NCBI GenBank assembly: GCA_003662985.1
Contig: QMZD01000025.1
Span: 1 to 11,049 of the forward strand
DNA from: Archaeoglobales archaeon
GTDB taxonomy: Archaea > Halobacteriota > Archaeoglobi > Archaeoglobales > Archaeoglobaceae
Length of the DNA stretch: 11,049 nucleotides
Reading direction: 5' to 3'
The translations under genes were made by a program, and so were the position numbers. A model generated the notes under the pieces. It had not been told where the DNA came from. It saw nothing but the letters and a program-made list of their open reading frames with translations, and did no database searches. This document shows, in pieces, positions 7,338 through 11,049 of the stretch (position 1 is the stretch's first letter; every line of letters starts with the position of its first letter).

Positions 7338-7376
7338 GCTCTATTGCCTCCAAGTTATGCGCTCTGTTACCTCCGA
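7338..7376. repeat. 16-nt imperfect direct repeat in the glmS-ccmD spacer
   Basis: GCTCTATTGCCTCCAA (7338-7353) and GCTCTGTTACCTCCGA (7361-7376) match at 13 of 16 positions with a 23-nt period; all three differences are transitions. On the minus strand each copy reads with a GGAGG core. The remaining spacer (7303-7406) holds no gene I can support. A 29-codon plus-strand frame at 7316-7402 covers it but has no SD. Confidence 0.4.
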
Positions 7377-7406
7377 ACGTTCCAGAGTTTTTGAGTAATT
7401 AGCTCG

Positions 7407-7523
7407 TTACTCTCTGATCATCCTCTCGACGCTTTTTAGCTTCAGATATGAGAGGACGAAGAGGATTAGCCATAATACCATCACAACCAGCGAAGCCAGA
7501 AAAACGGCTGTGAAATCGTTCAA
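7407..7523 (-). CDS. ccmD: 38-aa single-span membrane microprotein, CcmD-like
   Basis: I found this small frame by eye just downstream of ccmC on the same strand, 38 nt past its stop. It starts at TTG 7523 with a near-perfect SD (AGGAGGTGG, 4 nt spacer) and stops at TAA 7407-7409. The product reads MNDFTAVFLASLVVMVLWLI, then LFVLSYLKLK and SVERMIRE. It has a short polar start, one hydrophobic span (about residues 4-26) and a basic, amphipathic C-terminal tail. That is the layout of CcmD, a tiny membrane partner of CcmC in cytochrome c maturation, usually encoded right after ccmC. CcmD proteins share little sequence, so the call rests on size, topology and position. That this is a real gene is well supported by its SD; the name is inferred. 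Automated callers can miss a TTG-started 39-codon frame. Confidence 0.68.
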   Translation of the reverse strand: MNDFTAVFLASLVVMVLWLILFVLSYLKLKSVERMIRE

Positions 7524-7561
7524 GTTACCACCTCCTGCTTATATTTAAACGTTTAATCTTT

Positions 7562-8224
7562 TTAATCTTCATATTCTCCCTCCAACTTAATTCTGAGCAT
7601 CTCAGCGTTACTTTCCAGCAAAAGATAGGCAAAGTAAAGGAGGATAAAGCCAAAAATCATTATTCCAAGGGTTTGACCGATGTTAAGTCCAATCTTAAGT
7701 TCTTTTGTTGATGGATGAAGGGAGAAGCCGATGTAGGTGGAAAGATAACTGAGGGGAATCGTCACATAGCCGAATACAGCTAGAATGGCTGAATTCTTTG
7801 CTTTTGTCTCCTGACTCTCTATTGACTCTCTAAGAGCGAAATAGGCGGCATAAACAAACCAGAGGATTAGAACAGTTGTCTCCCTTGGATCCCAGTTCCA
7901 GTAAGAGCCCCATGCAACCTTCGCCCAAATGGACCCGCTTATGAGGGCCGCGGTTATCAGAAATATTCCTGCCTTTGCAGAGGCAACAGCATAAACGTCG
8001 AATTTTCTCTCATTTTTCGAGAGATAAAGAATCGAGAATACAAGCATCACGGTAAAAGCTAGGAAGGAGGTTATCGCAGATGGGAGATGGAAAAAGAGGA
8101 TTCTGTAGTTGTTTTTGAGGTCGGGAGTTGATGACTGGGGAAGGACGAGTAAAGCACTGTAAGCTCCGTAGATCACCAGGGATAAGCCTGCTAGGAAGAG
8201 AAGGAGTGTTAGGATTCTCGCCAT
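7562..8224 (-). CDS. ccmC: CcmC/CcsA-family heme-handling membrane protein (cytochrome c maturation)
   Basis: The product is 220 residues with six predictable membrane spans, close to CcmC length. The WWD signature appears as WGSYWNWDPRET (105-116). It is flanked by candidate axial heme ligands His46 (RILFFHLPSA) and His170 (GFSLHPS), at the positions expected for CcmC. CcmC proteins bring heme to the outer face of the membrane and, in system I, help load it on CcmE for attachment to apocytochromes c. The TEIHLD-like extra length of CcmF/CcsA proteins is absent, so CcmC fits best. The ATG at 8224 has GGAG about 11 nt upstream. It is followed by a CcmD-like microprotein and is divergent from pspC. 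No other ccm gene lies in the window, so the rest of the pathway must be elsewhere. Confidence 0.88.
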   Translation of the reverse strand: MARILTLLLFLAGLSLVIYGAYSALLVLPQSSTPDLKNNYRILFFHLPSAITSFLAFTVMLVFSILYLSKNERKFDVYAVASAKAGIFLITAALISGSIWAKVAWGSYWNWDPRETTVLILWFVYAAYFALRESIESQETKAKNSAILAVFGYVTIPLSYLSTYIGFSLHPSTKELKIGLNIGQTLGIMIFGFILLYFAYLLLESNAEMLRIKLEGEYED

Positions 8225-8293
8225 GGTTGCTAATTCTCCAGCGGCTATTTGAAACTTTTCATAATTTTCTAGGGTGTGGAAGTGAATAGGAAG

Positions 8294-8303
8294 TTATTAA
8301 TAA
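8294..8303 (-). promoter_or_regulatory. Possible TATA element for ccmC
   Basis: The palindrome TTATTAATAA lies about 75 nt before the ccmC ATG, which would give a leader of roughly 45-50 nt containing the GGAG motif. A second AT-rich candidate (TCTAATATAA on the minus strand) lies further upstream at about 8310-8320. I cannot choose between them with certainty. Confidence 0.25.
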
Positions 8304-8339
8304 GTTGAAATTATATTAGAATTAGCAATAAAGAAAGGG

Positions 8340-8347
8340 TAATATAC
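8340..8347 (+). promoter_or_regulatory. TATA box for the pspC operon, probably leaderless
   Basis: TAATATAC is centred about 24 nt before the pspC ATG at 8368, and there is no SD between them (CCAGCCATTCTGCTTAC). This is the same arrangement as at 3021-3050, consistent with leaderless initiation. Confidence 0.5.
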
Positions 8348-8367
8348 TTTCCAGCCATTCTGCTTAC

Positions 8368-8835
8368 ATGACAAAAATTTACCGAAGCAGGGATGACAGA
8401 GTAGTATTCGGAGTCTGTGGCGGGCTCGCGAAATACTTCGGTGTGGACTCAACGATTCTCAGATTGATTTTCATAGTTGCAACCCTTTATCACGGCTCGG
8501 GGATTCTGCTGTACATAATTTTAGCGATCATCATGCCTGAAGAAAAGGGAGTTGAGAGGGTTAAGGAGAAAAAGATCTCTGATGAAGTTTCTGAAGTGCC
8601 CGAAACATCTGAGGCTGTGAGAGAAGAATCCGAGATTGATGTACAATCCGTAGCATCCATAGAAAGAGAGGTACAACCCAAAGAGGAAAGAAGGAGAGTA
8701 CTCGCTCTCGGATTGATCGTTATCGGCTCGTATTTCCTCCTGAAGGATTTTATCTCGATTTACGTATCCTCGTCTCAAATCTTGGGTATAATTCTCCTCC
8801 TCCTCGGCATAGCCTTGATATTGAAAAAGAGCTGA
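8368..8835 (+). CDS. PspC-domain membrane protein
   Basis: This is a 155-residue protein with an N-terminal PspC domain (about 1-60): KIYRSRDDRVVFGVCGGLAK, YFGVDSTILRLIFIVATL, then a membrane span ending LAIIMPEE. A charged, Glu-rich linker (about 58-108) follows. A C-terminal membrane hairpin (about 109-153) is rich in Leu/Ile with the turn LLKDFISIYVSSSQ, like the small membrane domains found with LiaI/LiaF proteins. PspC domains act in envelope-stress systems, sensing or stabilising the membrane, although archaeal members are little studied. The ATG has no SD but lies at the expected distance from a TATA box. The stop overlaps the next gene's start by one base (TGATG), so the two are probably coupled. 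Domain call firm, role inferred. Confidence 0.87.
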   Translation: MTKIYRSRDDRVVFGVCGGLAKYFGVDSTILRLIFIVATLYHGSGILLYIILAIIMPEEKGVERVKEKKISDEVSEVPETSEAVREESEIDVQSVASIEREVQPKEERRRVLALGLIVIGSYFLLKDFISIYVSSSQILGIILLLLGIALILKKS

Positions 8836-9518
8836 TGGTAATGACGAGAAAATGGGGAATAGTTTTCATCCTCATCGGAATTTTTCTTATATTTGCCCAA
8901 TGGCTTGTTCCCCTTCTAAAAACCCTGCCTGATTACCTAAGACTACTCTTTGCATTTATCTTTCAGTATAAGCCATTTCTGGAGAGAATCTTCCCTGCAT
9001 CGCTCATTCTGCTCGGCTTTGCCATTCTCGTGAGGGGCTTTTTGAGGAGGATCTGCCTCTTTCTGGCTTTTGTCGTGGCATTTATCTCCATAATCGCCAT
9101 GGTTCTTCCCGGGCATGGAGTGATTGCGGATAAGAAGATCGAATTCTTCGTTGGGGATGTGGTCGTTGAGTGGGGTGGGGGAGAAGGATGGGATGGATGG
9201 GATGGATGGGATGGATGGAGTGTATGGAAAAGCTGGAGAGACAATGGGTTAAAGGTGGTAAAAGTTGAGGGGGAGAGCTTAGATATCGAATTTTTTGCTG
9301 GAAGTGTAAAGGTCCTCCTTCCAAGTGATAAAGACGTGAGCGTAAACATCGACGGTGGAGTGGGAGAAATAAAGGTTTTTGCTCCTAAAAACGTCGAGGT
9401 TGAGGTGGAAGGGGATTTGGGAATTGGAAACTTTGAGAACAACCACGTGGTAAAAAATCCGGAACATACGGCAAAGATAAGCTATGATCTTGGAATCGGG
9501 AAAGTTGAGATCGAATAG
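8835..9518 (+). CDS. Membrane-anchored LiaF/toast-rack-like protein with GWD repeat
   Basis: The 227-residue product has two parts. The N-terminal 92 residues hold about three hydrophobic spans (roughly 8-26, 53-68 and 72-91) with short basic loops. Residues 93-227 are a soluble beta-rich domain of repeated short strands: KKIEFFVGDVVVEW, LDIEFFAGSVKVLL, GGVGEIKVFAPKNVEVEVEG, DLGIGNFE and DLGIGKVEIE. This resembles the C-terminal LiaF / 'toast-rack' domain that often accompanies PspC proteins in envelope-stress loci. Residues 118-128 are a tandem GWD repeat in the loop between the first two strands. The start overlaps the pspC stop; an alternative ATG lies two codons later (8841). I did not recognise a specific named family member, so the LiaF/toast-rack assignment rests on topology, strand pattern and neighbour. 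Confidence 0.72.
   Translation: MVMTRKWGIVFILIGIFLIFAQWLVPLLKTLPDYLRLLFAFIFQYKPFLERIFPASLILLGFAILVRGFLRRICLFLAFVVAFISIIAMVLPGHGVIADKKIEFFVGDVVVEWGGGEGWDGWDGWDGWSVWKSWRDNGLKVVKVEGESLDIEFFAGSVKVLLPSDKDVSVNIDGGVGEIKVFAPKNVEVEVEGDLGIGNFENNHVVKNPEHTAKISYDLGIGKVEIE
9186..9218 (+). repeat. 9-bp in-frame tandem repeat encoding (Gly-Trp-Asp)3-Gly-Trp
   Basis: The unit GGATGGGAT is repeated exactly three times and followed by GGATGG, about 3.7 perfect copies, encoding GWDGWDGWDGW at residues 118-128. It follows a Gly-rich stretch (EWGGGEG). Identical codons in every copy point to recent slippage, so copy number may vary between strains. Confidence 0.9.
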
Positions 9519-9550
9519 CTTGGTTTGAAGCTTAAACAAAGCTTAGAGAT

Positions 9551-9570
9551 AATGAAAAAAGAGAAAAAGG
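9551..9570 (-). terminator. Pyrimidine-rich tract downstream of the amidohydrolase gene: probable terminator
   Basis: On the minus strand this reads CCTTTTTCTCTTTTTTCATT, starting about 47 nt after the amidohydrolase stop in the convergent gap 9519-9616. T-runs of this kind commonly end archaeal transcripts. For the plus strand, the only structure seen is a weak AAGCTT-AAACA-AAGCTT stem-loop at 9528-9544. Confidence 0.45.
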
Positions 9571-9582
9571 ATCAATTTCCAG

Positions 9583-9625
9583 AATCAACCTAAACTCAAT
9601 CCAATGTCAACCAAAGTCAATCCAA
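9583..9625 (-). repeat. Four imperfect 10-11-nt tandem copies of TTGGATTGA(C/G)T at the 3' end of the amidohydrolase gene
   Basis: On the minus strand the copies read TTGGATTGACT, TTGGTTGACA, TTGGATTGAGT and TTAGGTTGATT without gaps. A further decayed copy (GGAAATTGAT) may follow at about 9570-9580. The first copy contains the last codons and the TGA stop of the amidohydrolase (Leu-Asp-stop), so each copy repeats a TTGA stop-like core. Confidence 0.6.
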
Positions 9626-10435
9626 AATGCCAAGCTTCTTTGGATTCAGATAGAACATTTTTTCGTAAGTTTTCTCCTTGAGGTTGAGCTGTTTTAGCTC
9701 CTCTATAACTCTCGGATATGCCATAAGCGGGAAGTCCGTTCCGAAAAGCACCTTATCGCTCAGAATGCTGTTCATCTGCTGAATGACGACTTTCGGTATG
9801 TATTTGGGGCTCCAGCCGGCTATGTTGAAGTAGACGTTCTCGTTTCTTCTAACAACTGCTAAAGCTTCTTCATACCAAGGATATCCGAAGTGGGCGATTA
9901 TCAGCTTGAGATCGGGAAAATCTATCGCGATGTCGTCTATATCTATGGGTTTGCAGTACTTTATCTTCGTTCCCGCATGGAACTGCGTGCCGGTGTGGAA
10001 AAGAACAGGGATGTTCAGCTCCTGGGCGAGCTCGTATAGGGGGTACATCTTCGGATCGTTGGGGTTGAGCATGTGTAGGTGCGGCATGAGCTTTAATCCC
10101 TTGAGATTCAGCTCATCAACTGCCCTTTCAAGCTCCTTTAGGGCAAGTCTGCCTTTGTGGGGATCGGCTCCCGCAAAACCGATAAGTCTGCCTTTGCTCT
10201 CCTGAACCGCATTGTATACGGCGTCGTTCGAAACTTTATAGTTGAAAGTTGTCTCAGCATCGACACCAACAACAACCGCTCTATCAACTCCCGCGGAATC
10301 CATCGAGGCGAGCATCATGTCAATTGTTACGCTGAAATCTTTACCAAAAACCTTAGAATAGCTTTTTACCATCTCTTCTGGCATGGATTCGATAACTTCC
10401 TTCGTCCAAAGCTGAGCATGGGTATCTACGATCAT
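9617..10435 (-). CDS. Amidohydrolase-2 family TIM-barrel metal-dependent hydrolase/decarboxylase
   Basis: The 272-residue product has the order of motifs of the amidohydrolase-2 family, which includes ACMSD-type decarboxylases and lactone hydrolases. These are an N-terminal metal motif (VDTHAQLW, residues 3-10), LKGLKLMPHLH (111-121), VLFHTGTQFHAG (144-155, His147), LIIAHFGYPW (178-187, His182) and LFGTDFPL (230-237, Asp234). The usual HxH at the first strand is HxQ here (His6, Gln8). The remaining His and Asp ligands are present, so a single-metal enzyme is plausible. The substrate is unknown. It is a single-gene unit, divergent from the BMP lipoprotein gene and convergent with the PspC operon. 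The start ATG 10435 has no SD but has a TATA-like element 24 nt upstream. Family call firm, reaction unknown. Confidence 0.85.
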   Translation of the reverse strand: MIVDTHAQLWTKEVIESMPEEMVKSYSKVFGKDFSVTIDMMLASMDSAGVDRAVVVGVDAETTFNYKVSNDAVYNAVQESKGRLIGFAGADPHKGRLALKELERAVDELNLKGLKLMPHLHMLNPNDPKMYPLYELAQELNIPVLFHTGTQFHAGTKIKYCKPIDIDDIAIDFPDLKLIIAHFGYPWYEEALAVVRRNENVYFNIAGWSPKYIPKVVIQQMNSILSDKVLFGTDFPLMAYPRVIEELKQLNLKEKTYEKMFYLNPKKLGILD

Positions 10436-10453
10436 ACTTCAACTATATTGAAT

Positions 10454-10463
10454 AAATATTTAA
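10454..10463 (-). promoter_or_regulatory. TATA-like element for the amidohydrolase gene
   Basis: On the minus strand TTAAATATTT is centred about 24 nt before the ATG at 10435, with no SD in between, so a leaderless transcript is likely. The neighbouring sequence is a long T/C run on the plus strand (about 10465-10485), which could also stop plus-strand read-through. Confidence 0.4.
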
Positions 10464-10535
10464 TAATTTTCTTTTTTCTTTTTTGTCCGATCTGTTTTTG
10501 ACTCAGCTTGATGATTTTCCAACTCAAAATGGTAA

Positions 10536-10543
10536 AGTTTATC
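10536..10543 (+). promoter_or_regulatory. Possible TATA box for the BMP-family lipoprotein gene
   Basis: AGTTTATC is centred about 22 nt before ATG 10561 and 28 nt before the in-frame ATG 10567, with no SD upstream of either. The element is weak, and the distance does not decide between the two starts. Confidence 0.35.
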
Positions 10544-10560
10544 TTGGACACCCGTCACCC

Positions 10561-11049
10561 ATGAACATGAAACGGACAATTTTGGTTTCAGTATTAATAT
10601 TGGCATTCCTCATTGCCGGTTGTGCTCAGCAGGAGACAAAGCCTACACCAACTCCTAAGGCAACACCAACACCAACACCTACACCTGCTGCTAAAAAATT
10701 AAAGGTAGCTTTCGTTTACGTGAGCCCAATAGGCGATGCTGGCTGGAGCTATGCCCACGATCAGGGCAGGATATGGATCGAAAAGCATCTCGGTGTTGAA
10801 ACCAAATACAGTGAAGCCGTCCCAGAAGGGCCTGATGCCGAGAGGGTGATCAGGGAGTATGCTGAGCAGGGTTATGACATAATATTCACAACGTCCTTTG
10901 GATACATGGATTCAACCATAACGGTTGCGAAAGACTTCCCGAATACGGTTTTCATGCACTGCAGCGGTTACAAGACAGCAAAGAACGTGGGAACATACTT
11001 CGGCAGAATGTATCAGGCGAGGTATCTCAGCGGTTTAGTAGCTGGATCC
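10561..11049 (+). CDS. BMP-family (PnrA/Med-like) ABC transporter substrate-binding lipoprotein, C-terminus cut by window edge
   Basis: The frame is open from ATG 10561 to the right edge (163 codons), about half of a typical 330-400-residue protein. It begins with a lipoprotein signal: MNMKRTI, a hydrophobic core, and the lipobox LIAGC with the acceptor Cys21. A Thr-Pro-rich linker (about 27-43, repeated TPTP) follows, a common tether that lifts archaeal surface lipoproteins off the membrane. The mature domain starts KLKVAFVYVSPIGDAGWSYA (46-65), with AERVIREYAEQGYDIIFTTSFGY (94-116, split in recognisable blocks) and NVGTYFGRMYQARYLSGLVAG, which is the Bmp signature. Family members bind nucleosides (PnrA, BmpA) or related ligands and feed them to an ABC importer. 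The partner permease and ATPase genes would be expected to the right. ATG 10567 is an equally possible start. Confidence 0.87.
   Translation, partial: MNMKRTILVSVLILAFLIAGCAQQETKPTPTPKATPTPTPTPAAKKLKVAFVYVSPIGDAGWSYAHDQGRIWIEKHLGVETKYSEAVPEGPDAERVIREYAEQGYDIIFTTSFGYMDSTITVAKDFPNTVFMHCSGYKTAKNVGTYFGRMYQARYLSGLVAGS

Noticed and set aside
7288..7353. A 22-codon minus-strand frame starting TTG GAG GCA after GGAGGTAACAG
   Set aside because: The SD-like element is about 15 nt away, too far, and the frame is too short and featureless to support as a gene.
8963..9442. 159-codon minus-strand frame with HPS repeats
   Set aside because: The HPS repeat is just the complement of the GWD repeat in the real plus-strand gene, and the rest shows no family features.
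9528..9544. AAGCTT-AAACA-AAGCTT as a rho-independent type terminator for the plus-strand PspC operon
   Set aside because: The stem is only six AT-rich pairs and is followed by A-rich rather than T-rich sequence, so it is not a convincing terminator on the plus strand.
1..11049. CRISPR arrays, tRNA/rRNA genes, insertion sequences and integrases
   Set aside because: I looked for regularly spaced repeats, tRNA-like GGTTCRA arms, C/D-box patterns and transposase motifs and saw none; the short repeats present are local and not CRISPR-like.

Overview
The window looks like a piece of a euryarchaeal chromosome, most like the Archaeoglobales (Archaeoglobus, Ferroglobus, Geoglobus). The evidence is archaeal TATA-type promoters placed about 25 nt before starts that lack a Shine-Dalgarno (SD) site, strong SD sites on genes inside operons, Lys/Glu-rich proteins, archaeal-type GlmU proteins, and a CcmC-type heme protein. 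The assignment rests on gene content and style only, not on a database match.

Left block (1-2956, minus strand): an operon of three nucleotide-sugar genes, transcribed aminotransferase -> N-acetyltransferase -> UDP-HexNAc 6-dehydrogenase, the last cut by the left edge. The set matches WbpE, WbpD and WbpA of the UDP-2,3-diacetamido-uronic acid pathway, whose products are used in archaeal N-glycans and bacterial O-antigens. The 3-dehydrogenase (WbpB) that this pathway needs is not in the window.

Centre block (3050-7231, plus strand): starting 93 nt away and divergently transcribed, two tandem GlmU-like sugar nucleotidyltransferases are followed by GlmS, which starts at the base after the second gene's stop codon. 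Only the first GlmU keeps the archaeal acetyltransferase motifs. GlmS plus GlmU (with a GlmM encoded elsewhere) would make UDP-GlcNAc, the likely substrate of the divergent operon, so the locus pairs supply with use of one sugar nucleotide.

Middle-right (7232-8224): an AT-rich terminator-like tract and a small uncharacterised spacer with a 16-nt imperfect repeat. Then, on the minus strand, come ccmC (heme handling for c-type cytochrome maturation) and, just downstream, a 38-codon gene starting at TTG with a strong SD whose product has the layout of CcmD.

8368-9518 (plus): a two-gene overlapping operon, a PspC-domain protein and a LiaF/toast-rack-like membrane protein with a GWD tandem repeat, probably an envelope-stress module. 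9617-10435 (minus): an amidohydrolase-2 family TIM-barrel protein with Gln in place of the second His of the usual HxH motif. 10561 to the right edge (plus): the first 163 codons of a BMP-family (PnrA/Med-like) substrate-binding lipoprotein of an ABC transporter. I see no tRNA, rRNA, CRISPR array, transposase or integrase.
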